Assembly (NCBI RefSeq): GCF_017355165.1
Contig: NZ_JADILK010000017.1
Coordinates: 1-64,000 of the forward strand
Reading direction: 5' to 3'
Origin: Bacillus sp. SD075
GTDB taxonomy: Bacteria > Bacillota > Bacilli > Bacillales > DSM-1321
DNA: 64,000 nt
This document shows, one piece after another, positions 17,770 to 27,344 of this stretch; the stretch's first letter is position 1; each line of letters starts with the position of its first letter. The notes under the pieces are model-generated. The model searched no databases and had not been told where the DNA came from. It saw nothing but the letters and a program-made list of their open reading frames with translations. Both the position numbers and the translations under genes were made by a program.

Positions 17770-18424
17770 TAATATCATTTCCTTACTTCCTGAAATTTAC
17801 TTAGGTGTAGGCCAAACATTTTTAATGGTGGGCATAGCGATATTGGCAGCAATCTTATTGGGCCTCCCACTTGGTTTCATTACATTTTTAACTTCAAAGG
17901 AGCAATTACTCGAACAGACTATCTTAAATAACGTCTTAAACGCAATGATCAACACGGTCCGTTCCTTCCCATTTATCATTTTACTCATTGCTCTTATTCC
18001 ATTTACAAGAACAATATTGGGAACATCTGTAGGTCCGCTGGCCGCCTCCATCCCACTATCAATAGCCGCCATTCCCTTTTTAGCCCGGCTTGTCGAACAA
18101 TCTTTACGTGAGGTGCCAAAGGGAACAATAGAGGCAGCTGTTGCGATGGGTGGATCCCCCTTCCAGATCATTAGCAAGGTATTATTATTAGAAGCGCGTT
18201 CCGGTCTTCTGTTAGGACTCACAGTTACTTCCGTTTCTTTCATATCCTATTCGGCTATTGCCGGGGTTGTGGGCGGCGGGGGAATTGGCGACCTGGCCAT
18301 TCGTTATGGATACTACCGTTTTCAGACTGACATCATGATAACAACCGTATTCCTTCTTATCATCATTGTTCAATCCGTCCAATTCACCGGAAATTACCTT
18401 TCTGCTAAGCTTGATAAAAGATGA
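17762..18424 (+). CDS. metI: MetI-like ABC transporter permease
   Basis: 220 residues starting with GTG, overlapping the ATPase end by 8 bases. Five or so membrane segments and the EAA-type coupling motif (VPKGTIEAAVAMGGSPFQIISKV) in the MetI style; the stretch INTVRSFPFIILLIALIPFTR is also typical. It forms the channel of the importer with MetN and MetQ. A clear terminator follows, ending the operon. Confidence 0.9.
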   Translation: MFDNIISLLPEIYLGVGQTFLMVGIAILAAILLGLPLGFITFLTSKEQLLEQTILNNVLNAMINTVRSFPFIILLIALIPFTRTILGTSVGPLAASIPLSIAAIPFLARLVEQSLREVPKGTIEAAVAMGGSPFQIISKVLLLEARSGLLLGLTVTSVSFISYSAIAGVVGGGGIGDLAIRYGYYRFQTDIMITTVFLLIIIVQSVQFTGNYLSAKLDKR

Positions 18425-18431
18425 ATGCATT

Positions 18432-18483
18432 CATAGCCTTTCCTGGTTCTAAATCCAATGAAAGGCTATGGCTTTTTCTTCTT
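18432..18483 (+). terminator. Terminator of the metQNI operon
   Basis: Perfect 11-bp stem CATAGCCTTTC / GAAAGGCTATG, 17-nt loop, then GCTTTTTCTTCTTTTT, seven bases after the metI stop. The following stretch to 18756 shows nothing else. Confidence 0.85.
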
Positions 18484-18756
18484 TTTGCATCGAAAAAATA
18501 CCTGCGTATTGCCCGTACCGTATTTCACAAACACCCATTCGCTTCCTCTAGTAATCTGTAAGAAAATTCAAATAACCAGAAGGATCTTCCATCTTTTTTC
18601 ATCACACGGCGTCACAAGATGCGTACCCCTTTTTTTACCCATATACCCCCTCACTGAACAACGAAAACCCACCCATGTACCTCTCTATTAAACTGCATAA
18701 AAAACGCGTTATACAGGCATAGTAAGACCTTAAATATTCCGTTCTAAACCAACGTT

Positions 18757-18790
18757 ACACCAAGCCGAAAATGGTTTGGTGTGGTATAAT
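18757..18790 (+). promoter_or_regulatory. Promoter with palindromic operator upstream of the TauE-family gene
   Basis: Inverted repeat ACACCAAGCC / GGTTTGGTGT (10-bp arms, one mismatch, 6-nt centre) at 18757-18782 covers the -35 region. A consensus -10 TATAAT follows at 18785-18790. This suggests repression by an unlinked regulator, as no regulator gene adjoins. Confidence 0.6.
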
Positions 18791-18827
18791 TATAGAGGTT
18801 TAAATTTTTGCTTCAGGAGGTGAAATA

Positions 18828-19577
18828 ATGACGATCAGCAGCATCATATTGGTGGTGGCGGCAGTCTTTATCGGCGCGTTGATGCGGTCGATGTTCGGAT
18901 TCGGTGAAGCGATTGTCAGCATGCCTCTGCTTGCGTTACTTCACATTCCGCTTACTACTTCGGTTTCCCTGATTGGATTGGCCGGTCTTACCGTTGCTTT
19001 ATTAACCGTCGTTAGCGGATGGCGGCATATCGAACGTTCGGTATTAATCAGGCTGGCGCTTGCAACGGTCATCGGCATACCAGCCGGCCTCGCTTTGCTT
19101 CATTACGCACCTTCCATGATCATTACTTCTGCACTCGGTGTTTTTTTGATTGCATATGGAGGATATTCTCTTCTTAAGCAAAAACTTTTTCACGCCATGT
19201 ATAAACCGTTACTCAACTCGAAGGGCTGGATATGGCCGTTCGGTTTTGCATCGGGAGTCCTCGGCAGCGCCTATAACTTTAATGGTGTGCCGGTCGTCGT
19301 CTATGGAACTTTACGAAGATGGAATCCAGATCGATTCCGCGGAACCTTGCAAGCCCATTTTCTTATATCCGGAATCCTGGTCGTGACGGGTCATGCGCTA
19401 GGAGGACTATGGACTGCCGATTCACTTATTCTTTACGTTTATTCCATTCCAGCTATATTACTTGCGACAGGTCTCGGAATCTTCATGAATAAGCGAATTC
19501 CTGCGAAGAAATTCGAAAGCTATTTATTCTTTATCATCATTGCGCTAGGTGTACTATTATTATTCCCCCTTGACTGA
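18828..19577 (+). CDS. TauE/SafE-family sulfite/organosulfur exporter
   Basis: 249 residues, almost entirely hydrophobic, about eight membrane segments, with the family's repeated half-structure (FGFGEAIVSMPLLALL near the N-terminus; SAYNFNGVPVVVYGTL and FLISGILVVTGHALGG in the second half). Members move sulfite, sulfoacetate or related anions out of the cell. Desulfonation by the SsuD/SfnG enzymes nearby releases sulfite or sulfinate, so export of a toxic product fits. RBS AGGAGGTG. Confidence 0.85.
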   Translation: MTISSIILVVAAVFIGALMRSMFGFGEAIVSMPLLALLHIPLTTSVSLIGLAGLTVALLTVVSGWRHIERSVLIRLALATVIGIPAGLALLHYAPSMIITSALGVFLIAYGGYSLLKQKLFHAMYKPLLNSKGWIWPFGFASGVLGSAYNFNGVPVVVYGTLRRWNPDRFRGTLQAHFLISGILVVTGHALGGLWTADSLILYVYSIPAILLATGLGIFMNKRIPAKKFESYLFFIIIALGVLLLFPLD

Positions 19578-19588
19578 TAACCAATAAA

Positions 19589-19621
19589 AGCCCGATTTCT
19601 CATTGAAACAAAGAAATCGGG
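19589..19621. terminator. Bidirectional terminator
   Basis: Perfect 11-bp stem GCCCGATTTCT / AGAAATCGGGC between convergent genes. The minus-strand reading ends in TTTT after the stem. Confidence 0.75.
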
Positions 19622-19669
19622 CCTTAGTCTGAAGACAATTTACAGGAATAATAGAATCATAGTTGAAAG

Positions 19670-21274
19670 TCAACCTCGGATATCCCGTTTGTTATATCCG
19701 ATAAAGCCAAAAGCCAGTAAAACTATAGCTATGATCGTAAGGATGGATACTTTCATGAAGTCCATATCTTCAACAGAAAGTTTCGGGATATGGCCAAATG
19801 GTGTTAGTTTTCCCATCCATTCCGGAAATTGAAGCATCCCCCCTAAATAAACGACTAAGATTGAGTATGTCAAGTAAAGCCAGGTCAAGCCCGATAACTT
19901 TGGTGCAAGGCCAATAAACAGCACTGCGATACCAATCATGATCCACATCGCAGGCAGGTAGACCACTGCTGCACTATATAAAGTGCCGAAAGCAATCCCC
20001 TCATCCATTACTGAATTCCCGACTGCCCAAAGACCCATTGCAGCAAGCGTAATCATGAGAAAACCGCCAATAACGGAGATGATAAAGTAGCTGACCATAA
20101 GCCTTGTACGGGATACAGCCCGACTCAATAAATGTTCAGTATGGTTCTTTTTCTCTTCCCCTTTAAGCTTAAACATCGCCATTAAAGGCGGAATGGTGCA
20201 TATCATGGAGATGACAGACATCAACATTGTCAAGAATTGCTCTGTCAGCGAATAGCCTTCAACTGGCGTTAATAATTCAGCCATCATTTCATTTTTTGCA
20301 AAAAACGATTCTAAATCACCTAAAACGGAACCGTAAGATGCTCCTAATATGAACATCCCGGCTGCCCACGCAATTAATCCTGTACGCTGAAGCCTTAGCG
20401 CGAGGCCAAGCGGACCTTTCAAAAACGATGAAGCATCTTTTCTGCCGGGCTTAGCCGGTATGATTCCAGCTTCCAAATCCCGGATGGCATTCAAATATAG
20501 AGATAGGACAACCAAAATCATTGCCGCACCGATCGTAAGGATGATTGGCCACCAATAATTATTCACGTATACTTCTGAACCTAACACCCAACCCAATGGT
20601 GAAAACCAGGAAAGTGTTTCATTGCTAACATCCCCAATTGCCCGAATAAGATAGGAGAGAAGCAAAACAGAGATGGAGTAACCAACCGTACCTCGCGCAC
20701 TCTCCGTAAGCTGGGCAAATAAGGCCGTTATCGCCGAGAAGAAAATACCGGTTGCCCCTAAAGCAGCTCCATACATAAGGGAACCTTCCAAATCCATGCT
20801 TTCAATTCCCAGAGCGTACAATCCGAAACCCATTATTATCGCGATCAATGCATTCGTACCAAACGATACGGAAATGGTTGCATATAAATTAGCCAACCGG
20901 CCAGCTGGCAAAGAACGGATCATTTCGATACGTCCGTCCTCTTCATCTGCGCGTGTATGGCGTGTAACAAGTAAAATACTCATGATCCCCACGGCCATAG
21001 CGGTTAAAAGTAACATTTGATGCGCCATCATCGCTCCGTTTGTATAGTCATCCAGGCCATAACCTTTCCCCACCATCGCTGTCATTGCAGGGTTCTTCAT
21101 CGTTTCGGCAATGGTTTGCCTTTCTAGCCCATTCGGGTATAGGTCGGTGAATGCCATTGCAACCATAAATGAAAGGACTGATAGGGAAATTATCCAAACA
21201 GGGATCCGAATCCAATCTTGCCGTACGATGAACCGGGAGAGTCTTCCTGTATTATGATAAGACTGGTTTGCCAT
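19670..21274 (-). CDS. ABC exporter permease, polyketide/drug-resistance type
   Basis: 534 residues with about 12 membrane segments in two six-helix halves, like the TnrB/YhfE-type permeases annotated as exporters of polyketide antibiotics. Cytoplasmic loops include RHTRADEEDGRIEMIRSLPAGR near 105-125 and KLKGEEKKNHTEHLLSRAVSRTR near 370. It overlaps the ATPase stop by one base (TAATG) with GGGAGGTG before it. With the ATPase and the divergent TetR regulator it forms a drug-type efflux module. Confidence 0.87.
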   Translation of the reverse strand: MANQSYHNTGRLSRFIVRQDWIRIPVWIISLSVLSFMVAMAFTDLYPNGLERQTIAETMKNPAMTAMVGKGYGLDDYTNGAMMAHQMLLLTAMAVGIMSILLVTRHTRADEEDGRIEMIRSLPAGRLANLYATISVSFGTNALIAIIMGFGLYALGIESMDLEGSLMYGAALGATGIFFSAITALFAQLTESARGTVGYSISVLLLSYLIRAIGDVSNETLSWFSPLGWVLGSEVYVNNYWWPIILTIGAAMILVVLSLYLNAIRDLEAGIIPAKPGRKDASSFLKGPLGLALRLQRTGLIAWAAGMFILGASYGSVLGDLESFFAKNEMMAELLTPVEGYSLTEQFLTMLMSVISMICTIPPLMAMFKLKGEEKKNHTEHLLSRAVSRTRLMVSYFIISVIGGFLMITLAAMGLWAVGNSVMDEGIAFGTLYSAAVVYLPAMWIMIGIAVLFIGLAPKLSGLTWLYLTYSILVVYLGGMLQFPEWMGKLTPFGHIPKLSVEDMDFMKVSILTIIAIVLLAFGFIGYNKRDIRG

Positions 21275-22191
21275 TATAACGCACCTCCCGATCCAGGATC
21301 AGAAGTTTTCCTTTCCCCTTCATAATGGCTCATGAATAACTCTTCCAATGTAGGCGGCGCACTTTCCAATTTCACAACTCCAAATTGGCTTATATACTTC
21401 ATTACATTATCCAATTCATCTGTATCCACTTGAAATGAAAGTGATTGGTCTTTCTTCACGATATCCCGAACCCCGTTTACATTTCCTAAAGCAGGAATAG
21501 GTTGCTTCGTTTCGACAAGCAAGCTTGTTCTCGTTAAATGACGTAACTCATCCAATGTTCCCGTTTCAATCATTTGCCCTTGCCGAATGATGCCCACTTT
21601 ATCGCATAACCTTTCCACTTCGGAAAGAATGTGACTGGAAAGTAATATGCTTTTTCCTTCATCTTTCGCATCCATCACACATTCCTGAAAAACTCTTTCC
21701 ATCAATGGATCAAGACCTGATGTTGGTTCATCCAATATATAAAGGTCGGCATCAGATGAGAAAGCAGCAATCAAAGCAACCTTTTGCCGGTTCCCTTTTG
21801 AATATGTTCCACATTTCTTGGAAGGGTCCAAATCGAATATTTTCATTAGTTCTTCGCGTCTGCTTTTATTGTTCGCCCCGCGTAATTCAGTAAATAGATC
21901 AATAACTTCGCCGCCTGTTAAGTTGGGCCATAGGTTCACATCCCCCGGAACATACGCGATTCGCTTGTGAATTTCAACCGCATCTTTCCATGCATCCTTA
22001 CCGAAAATCTTCGCTTCCCCATCCGTCGCTTTTAAAATCCCGAGCAGCACACGGATCGTTGTTGATTTTCCAGCACCATTAGGACCGATGAATCCAAATA
22101 CCTCACCTTTATTCACTTCAATGTTCACACCATTTAAAGCGGTAAACCTTCCAAACTTTTTCGTTAAATCAGTTGTTTTCAATACTGACAT
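21274..22191 (-). CDS. ABC exporter ATPase, drug-resistance type
   Basis: 305 residues. Walker A GPNGAGKST, signature YSKGNRQKVALIAAF, Walker B LYILDEPTSGLDP, and the H-loop LLSSHILSEV are present, followed by the C-terminal extension usual in DrrA/CcmA-type exporters. It energises the permease encoded immediately downstream. The divergent TetR gene probably represses the pair. Confidence 0.92.
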   Translation of the reverse strand: MSVLKTTDLTKKFGRFTALNGVNIEVNKGEVFGFIGPNGAGKSTTIRVLLGILKATDGEAKIFGKDAWKDAVEIHKRIAYVPGDVNLWPNLTGGEVIDLFTELRGANNKSRREELMKIFDLDPSKKCGTYSKGNRQKVALIAAFSSDADLYILDEPTSGLDPLMERVFQECVMDAKDEGKSILLSSHILSEVERLCDKVGIIRQGQMIETGTLDELRHLTRTSLLVETKQPIPALGNVNGVRDIVKKDQSLSFQVDTDELDNVMKYISQFGVVKLESAPPTLEELFMSHYEGERKTSDPGSGGAL

Positions 22192-22245
22192 TCCTCATCC
22201 ACCTCTTCCTCCGAAAAGAAATTATGAAATATTTTTATTAATTTA

Positions 22246-22290
22246 GTTCATAATATATAAAATAAGGATTCCTGACAATAGTTTATGAAC
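22246..22290. promoter_or_regulatory. Candidate TetR operator between divergent genes
   Basis: GTTCATAA (22246-22253) and TTTATGAAC (22282-22290) are inverted half-sites in the AT-rich space between the ABC ATPase and the TetR gene. The wide spacing is unusual, so this may be two weak sites. Confidence 0.4.
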
Positions 22291-22345
22291 GTATTTAATT
22301 GTTCTATTACATATTTTTAATTAAACTAAGGTTGAGGTGAACTAA

Positions 22346-22933
22346 ATGGACGGATTTCAACGCCGCAGGGAACAAAAAAAATTGAATATACTGGAGGCTG
22401 CCTTAGCTTTATTCATGGAGTATGGTGTACAAAAGATTTCTATCGGAGAAATAGCCAAAAAAGCGAATGTATCTCAAGTAACGATATATAATTACTTCGA
22501 AAGTAAGCATAATTTAATTCATGCTGTTTTTATTTATTATACAGATAAGGCAATGGATGAATTTGAACAAATACTTACCAGCAACATTACTTTCCCTGAA
22601 AAAATAAAGCAAATTATGTTCACGAAGAATGAAACAGCGAAACAAATTCATGAAGATTTTTATCAATATTTAATGAGGGAATATACTACCGGAATCAATT
22701 ATATGGAAAAAACATATACAGAAAAAGCCCTGCCACGCTTGATTGATCTTTTTAACGAGGGGAAGGAACAAGGATATGTTGACCCCAACTTATCTAATGA
22801 AGCGATTTTATTTTATATAAAAGCGATGAATGAATATCTCCAACGGGAAGAGGTTTATCAAAAAGTCCTGCCTTTGACTGAGGATATCATGAAGCTTTTG
22901 TTTTATGGGATAGTTGGGAAAAAGGAGAAATGA
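22346..22933 (+). CDS. TetR-family transcriptional regulator
   Basis: 195 residues. The N-terminal HTH is clear (NILEAALALFMEYGVQKISIGEIAKKANVSQVTIYNYFESKHNLIHAVF). The ligand domain (about 70-195) is all-helical and gives no hint of ligand. RBS GAGGTGAA precedes the ATG. Its divergent position suggests it represses the ABC exporter at 19670-22191 and derepresses it when a toxic compound binds. Confidence 0.9.
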   Translation: MDGFQRRREQKKLNILEAALALFMEYGVQKISIGEIAKKANVSQVTIYNYFESKHNLIHAVFIYYTDKAMDEFEQILTSNITFPEKIKQIMFTKNETAKQIHEDFYQYLMREYTTGINYMEKTYTEKALPRLIDLFNEGKEQGYVDPNLSNEAILFYIKAMNEYLQREEVYQKVLPLTEDIMKLLFYGIVGKKEK

Positions 22934-22943
22934 ATGTAAAAAA

Positions 22944-22976
22944 ACGGTGTGATTCGATATCTCCAATTCACACCGT
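22944..22976 (-). terminator. Terminator of the GntR gene
   Basis: Perfect 9-bp stem ACGGTGTGA / TCACACCGT; on the minus strand it ends in a T-run of at least six bases. It lies between convergent tetR and gntR genes. Confidence 0.8.
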
Positions 22977-23007
22977 AACAATCTTATTTAAGAATTTCCT
23001 GACCTCT

Positions 23008-23706
23008 TTAAGTCAATGTTAATAATTTGGCTGAAGTGTAATTATATTTCTCGAATGATAAGTCAAAAACGGTTCCCGCTTTTAAAAAGACTGTACTTTC
23101 AACGATTAAAGTCGGATCACTTGGCTGCAAGTCCAATAGCTTGGCATCATCGTCATTTAGTTTTTCACACGAAATGATTTTATCTGCAAAACCAATATTC
23201 AACTTCAAATCCTCGACTATATATTCATAAATGGAACCATTTGCGATTTCTTTATTTATGATGGGGATGATGTCTTTATTGAAAAAGGACTCTTCTATTA
23301 CAATGGGTTCACCATTTAAGTATCTTACCCTTTTGAGGTTATAGATTTTGTTCTTTACCTTACATTTCATTTGTTTGGCCAATTTTTCATCAGCTTCTAT
23401 TAATTCTAATTTCAACACTTTACTTTTCATTTCATCTTTTGCAAAAACTTTAGTTAAGCCATTCATATCCCTCATCGAAATGCATCCCGGCCTGGAAAAT
23501 TCCCTAAGGAATATCCCGCTTCCTTGAACTTGATAGATATAGCCCCGCTCAACCAATATGTTGATTGCTTTTCTTATGGTATTCCTGCTGACATCGTACT
23601 TCTTCATCAACTCTTCTTCAGTAGGTAACTTAGTATTTAATGTATATTTTCCATCTGATATTTCTTTCTCCATTTGCTCTACGACCATTCTATACTTTAC
23701 ACCCAT
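23008..23706 (-). CDS. GntR-family regulator with UTRA domain
   Basis: 232 residues. Winged helix at about 5-70 (LPTEEELMKKYDVSRNTIRKAINILVERGYIYQVQGSGIFL) and a UTRA effector domain at about 90-225 (KNKIYNLKRVRYLNGEPIVIEESFF). This is the HutC/NagR subfamily, whose members usually sense sugar phosphates or related metabolites and control adjacent catabolic genes. No catabolic genes adjoin here, so the target is unknown. Confidence 0.88.
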   Translation of the reverse strand: MGVKYRMVVEQMEKEISDGKYTLNTKLPTEEELMKKYDVSRNTIRKAINILVERGYIYQVQGSGIFLREFSRPGCISMRDMNGLTKVFAKDEMKSKVLKLELIEADEKLAKQMKCKVKNKIYNLKRVRYLNGEPIVIEESFFNKDIIPIINKEIANGSIYEYIVEDLKLNIGFADKIISCEKLNDDDAKLLDLQPSDPTLIVESTVFLKAGTVFDLSFEKYNYTSAKLLTLT

Positions 23707-23829
23707 ATTTCCCTATACCTTCCTCTATACATAATGATTTCGAACAATAATTCAGACTAACTGATAGGTTTTCTTTACCATAGTTTTTTTTATAACGATT
23801 GTAAAGAAACCCCTGTTTCCTTCAGACTG

Positions 23830-24037
23830 TAGTCAATTTGGAAGAAAAGCGAGTTTGCCTGCAGTTTTTCTTTTAACGTTTCAGTGTTTACAGAACCCCA
23901 CTCCCTTTCAGCCGACTGGCTTCCAAGCCTCACCAAGGCAAGCGTCTCTAGGCGTGTCCAAGGGAGACCCCACAGGCGTAAAGACCGCCCGTGGAAAAAC
24001 GAGTGACTGGAGGCAACGTTCAAATTTTACTACCCTA
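23830..24037. repeat. Dispersed intergenic repeat, copy B
   Basis: Contains GAGACCCCACAGGCG, CCGTGGAAAAACGAGTG and CAACGTTC, as in copy A, plus a segment GCGAGTTTGCCTGCAG followed by TTTTTC that recurs in copy C as a terminator arm. It fills the gap between gntR and pepD; no gene is supported. Confidence 0.65.
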
Positions 24038-24109
24038 AAAAAAGAGACATCCTATCGTTGAACGATAGGATGTCTTAAAATCCATTAAATCACAATTATT
24101 CCCCAGACA

Positions 24110-25576
24110 TTATAGATCCTTCATCCTCTTTAATGTATAAACAAAATATTCCCAGTTGTTTATGGTCGAAGGGATGCTAACGTGTTCTTCAGGTGTATGT
24201 ACGGAAAACATATCCGGTCCGATTGAAACAGTATCCAACCCTGGTATCTTATCGATGAATACCCCACACTCGATCCCTGCATGCACAGCGATGATTTCAA
24301 TATCCTCTTGATATTTTTCTTTGTATGTCTCTTCAAATAATTTCTTGAGTTTCGATTCAGGATTATAGGGCCATTCCGGATAATCCGCGTCAACCACGAG
24401 TTTGCATCCAAGCATGTCGGCAATCGCCTTTGCCTGAGTGACCATATTATATTTGATACTTTTGACCGAACTCCTGATTTCACTTTCGAATATCATTTCC
24501 ATTTCATTTGTTGTAACAACCCCAAGATTCGTTGAGCTTTCCACTAATCCTTCTATCCCCATGCTCATTCCTTGAACGCCATGCGGAATTATCAGTAAGG
24601 AGGTAATGGCTTTAGTCACCGTCTCTTTGGAAAAAACGTTTGAAGAAATCGTTTCGATCTTTTCAAGCCTTATCGACACCTCAGGGTCAGAAGATCGCAA
24701 TTCATTTTTAAAAGTTTCCTCCCATTGCTGAAGTCTCTCCGTTATCTTCTGAACATCTTCTGCATCAAACAGTACAGTTGCCTCAGCTTCTCGAGGAATT
24801 GCATTCCCTTTCAGGCCCCCGTTCATTTGCTGTATGAAGCAAGGGAAGTCAGTCGTTAATTCATGTAATACTCTGCCCAAAAGTTTATTGGAGTTCCCTC
24901 TTTCCTTATGTATGGACATACCGGAGTGTCCGCCCGTCAACCCTTTAATCCTGATGTTATAAGATACAGCATCAACAATAGAAGCCGATTCCCATCCGAT
25001 TGGCAGGATTTGCCGTACGCGTATCCCTCCTGCAGAGCTGACCAGCAGCTTTCCATCTTCCTCCGAGTCGATGTTGATCAGCATTTTCCCCTTAAAGTGA
25101 GCCGGATCCACAGCAAGTGCCCCGTTCATCGTCGTTTCTTCTTCAGTCGTTATGACTATTTCAAGAGAGGGATGCGGAATGTCATTTGCATCCAATAATG
25201 CCAAAGCATAAGCAACAGCAATCCCATTATCCGCCCCCAACGTTGTATCCGTCGCATACAACATGTCTCCCACAATCCTTAATTGAAGCGGATCTTTCTC
25301 AAAATCATGAAGCGTACCCTTGTTCTTTTCGCAAACCATATCCATATGCCCCTGGATAATGACGGGAGGTGCACTCTCATATCCAATTGTGGCAGGCTTT
25401 TTGATAATCACATTCAGCGCCTCATCCTGGATCACCTTCAGGTCCCTATCCTTAGCGAAGCGAACCAGATAGTCACTGATCGCTTTTTCATTAGCCGATC
25501 CTCTCGGGATTTTGGAAATCGCTGCAAAATAATGAAACACCGGATGGCTCGCTAATTCTTCTAACGTGCTATACAT
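24110..25576 (-). CDS. pepD: Aminoacyl-histidine dipeptidase (M20 family)
   Basis: 488 residues from the ATG at 25576, chosen because AAAGGGTG lies just upstream; an earlier ATG overlaps that site. Zn ligands and catalytic residues of the M20 fold are visible: IIQGHMDMVCEKN, LGADNGIAVAYAL, ITTEEETTMNGAL, INIDSEEDG, and HAGIECG near the end. Length and motifs match bacterial PepD/Xaa-His dipeptidase, which hydrolyses dipeptides including carnosine-type substrates in the cytoplasm. It follows the VanZ-family gene by 39 bases and may share a transcript. Confidence 0.92.
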   Translation of the reverse strand: MYSTLEELASHPVFHYFAAISKIPRGSANEKAISDYLVRFAKDRDLKVIQDEALNVIIKKPATIGYESAPPVIIQGHMDMVCEKNKGTLHDFEKDPLQLRIVGDMLYATDTTLGADNGIAVAYALALLDANDIPHPSLEIVITTEEETTMNGALAVDPAHFKGKMLINIDSEEDGKLLVSSAGGIRVRQILPIGWESASIVDAVSYNIRIKGLTGGHSGMSIHKERGNSNKLLGRVLHELTTDFPCFIQQMNGGLKGNAIPREAEATVLFDAEDVQKITERLQQWEETFKNELRSSDPEVSIRLEKIETISSNVFSKETVTKAITSLLIIPHGVQGMSMGIEGLVESSTNLGVVTTNEMEMIFESEIRSSVKSIKYNMVTQAKAIADMLGCKLVVDADYPEWPYNPESKLKKLFEETYKEKYQEDIEIIAVHAGIECGVFIDKIPGLDTVSIGPDMFSVHTPEEHVSIPSTINNWEYFVYTLKRMKDL

Positions 25577-25615
25577 GGAAATACACCCTTTCATTTAACA
25601 TATTTGTACTGCCTC

Positions 25616-26224
25616 TCATCCTTTTACTCTTCCAAAACGGAACACTACAACTTTCTTGAACAAAGGATACAGAATGTACCCCAGGTAAACACCCATCATA
25701 TTCAGGATCAGGTCATCGACATCCAAACTTCCGCGCCGAAAAACAAACTGACAGATTTCGATGCCCGAAATCGAAAGTAATGGATAAAGAAATTTCCTTA
25801 GAGCGGCGTAATCTTTCCCGTCCCTGGATAACAAATACAAACCGAATGGAATGAACAGCCCCACATTGGCGCTAAGGTTATAAAATGACACAAGTCCGTT
25901 CATTTCGTTCGATGAATAGGAAAGAATCGTGGAAAAAGGAATCAAATTATACGAATATACCTGCCCTTCCGGCCGGAAGAACAGCAAAACCAATAATGAT
26001 AAACTATAGCCAAACAATACTGCCTGCCATAAAAGGTAAGGGATTCTCACCGTTTCACCTCGAAAATAAAAAACCGCAAACGAAACGAAAAGAAGTATAC
26101 AAAACCAGACAACCATGATTACCAAAGGGTTCAAATATAATAGAAGCTGAAGAAAAAAAGGCAAACCGCACAAAAACATTGCTTGCGACAGCAAGAGGGA
26201 AAGCATGACCGATTTTATAGACAT
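25616..26224 (-). CDS. VanZ-family membrane protein
   Basis: 202 residues with five or six membrane segments and the VanZ signature (YNLIPFSTI, NLSANVGLFIPFGLYL, EICQFVFRRGSLDVDDLILNMMGVYLGY). VanZ was linked to low-level teicoplanin resistance, but most chromosomal homologues have no assigned role. No vancomycin-resistance genes are near. Confidence 0.88.
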   Translation of the reverse strand: MSIKSVMLSLLLSQAMFLCGLPFFLQLLLYLNPLVIMVVWFCILLFVSFAVFYFRGETVRIPYLLWQAVLFGYSLSLLVLLFFRPEGQVYSYNLIPFSTILSYSSNEMNGLVSFYNLSANVGLFIPFGLYLLSRDGKDYAALRKFLYPLLSISGIEICQFVFRRGSLDVDDLILNMMGVYLGYILYPLFKKVVVFRFGRVKG

Positions 26225-26416
26225 ATAATCCCTCTTCTATTAATTCCCAAAACTTCACATACCCTTATATCCTAGAACACCTTTAACAACCCGTCAACAA
26301 ACTGCCTGAACCTATTTAGAAAACCGCCAAGGAGAAGCTTTTTCAAAGCTAATGGCATTGCTTGGAATGATTCGTTCGGCATGTCTTGGTCCTCGCCCGA
26401 GTTAAATCCCCCAATC

Positions 26417-27241
26417 TCATTCCACTTCAACCATGATTTGCGTCAGGTAATTTTCATACCCCTTTACTGCGACTTCATCCAAGATGTATTCTTCGCATGC
26501 AAATGATTTGAGATTCAAGTTTTCACTCTCCATGAATTGTAATATTCTTTCGTACGTTTCGGAGATATTTTTATAACTGCCTTTATGATAGGCAACAACA
26601 TATAGTCCCTTAGGTTTTATATAGAAGGTGTGGGCTGGGAGCTTTTCCATGACTTTCGTGTACAAAAATGAATAGTCATCATGATTCCCGTCGATGATGT
26701 TCTCTTTACTAATCATGGCCCCGATAGGGAAACCTGTATAAAATTCATTTTCATGACAGACATCAATGAAGTCAGATGTAGATTTTATGAATTCGGCATC
26801 AGAAGAATTCAGGATGGATTCACTTAGGAAGAGCTGTTCTTCCTCCTGAAGTTTCATGGTGATTTGAGAGTCATCCATACAAATTGCTTTTTCAGTGAGG
26901 GATATTTTCGTTTCAATGATCTTCTGCACTCTGTGAAGGCTCTTTATCTTTTTTTCTAATTCTATGGTCTTTTCTTTGAAAAGTTCAATTAGTTCCATAG
27001 GTGACCTGTTAGTAAGAAACCATTTGATCTCTTTCAAAGGCATATTGAATTCTTTTAAAAGCGTGATGACCGAAAAAACTTCAAATTGTTGATAAGAGTA
27101 ATACCGATAGCCCTTTTCGTTTTTTAAATCGGGAGTAAGAAGCCCAATCTCATCATAATGAATAAGCGTTTGTTTATTTACATTGCATAATTTGGCAAAT
27201 TCGCCAGTAGTAAAATATTTGCCTACACTTCCATCGGGCAT
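26417..27241 (-). CDS. MerR-family regulator with effector-binding domain
   Basis: 274 residues. The N-terminal HTH (YFTTGEFAKLCNVNKQTLIHYDEIGLLTPD, YRYYSYQQFEVF) is followed by a coiled-coil linker (about 80-125) and a GyrI/BltR-like effector domain (about 150-274), typical of multidrug-sensing MerR activators. RBS GGAGAG precedes the start. The divergent gene is a GNAT acetyltransferase, and a dyad fills the shared promoter region. Confidence 0.9.
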   Translation of the reverse strand: MPDGSVGKYFTTGEFAKLCNVNKQTLIHYDEIGLLTPDLKNEKGYRYYSYQQFEVFSVITLLKEFNMPLKEIKWFLTNRSPMELIELFKEKTIELEKKIKSLHRVQKIIETKISLTEKAICMDDSQITMKLQEEEQLFLSESILNSSDAEFIKSTSDFIDVCHENEFYTGFPIGAMISKENIIDGNHDDYSFLYTKVMEKLPAHTFYIKPKGLYVVAYHKGSYKNISETYERILQFMESENLNLKSFACEEYILDEVAVKGYENYLTQIMVEVE

Positions 27242-27261
27242 TATAATCTCTCCTCTTGACT

Positions 27262-27288
27262 ATATGGTAACCATATACCTTAGGGTAT
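27262..27288. promoter_or_regulatory. Candidate MerR operator
   Basis: Two adjacent dyads, ATATGGTAACCATAT (27262-27276) and ATACCTTAGGGTAT (27275-27288), sit between the merR and GNAT genes. The ACC-N4-GGT type centre is common at MerR-family sites. Confidence 0.55.
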
Positions 27289-27344
27289 TAATATATCATG
27301 ATAACAAAGCGGATAACCAGTTGCGAAATGGGGAAGGAAAATAA

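Noticed and set aside
23790..24061. Open frames in the gntR-pepD gap
   Set aside because: They fall in the dispersed repeat, have no RBS and resemble no protein.
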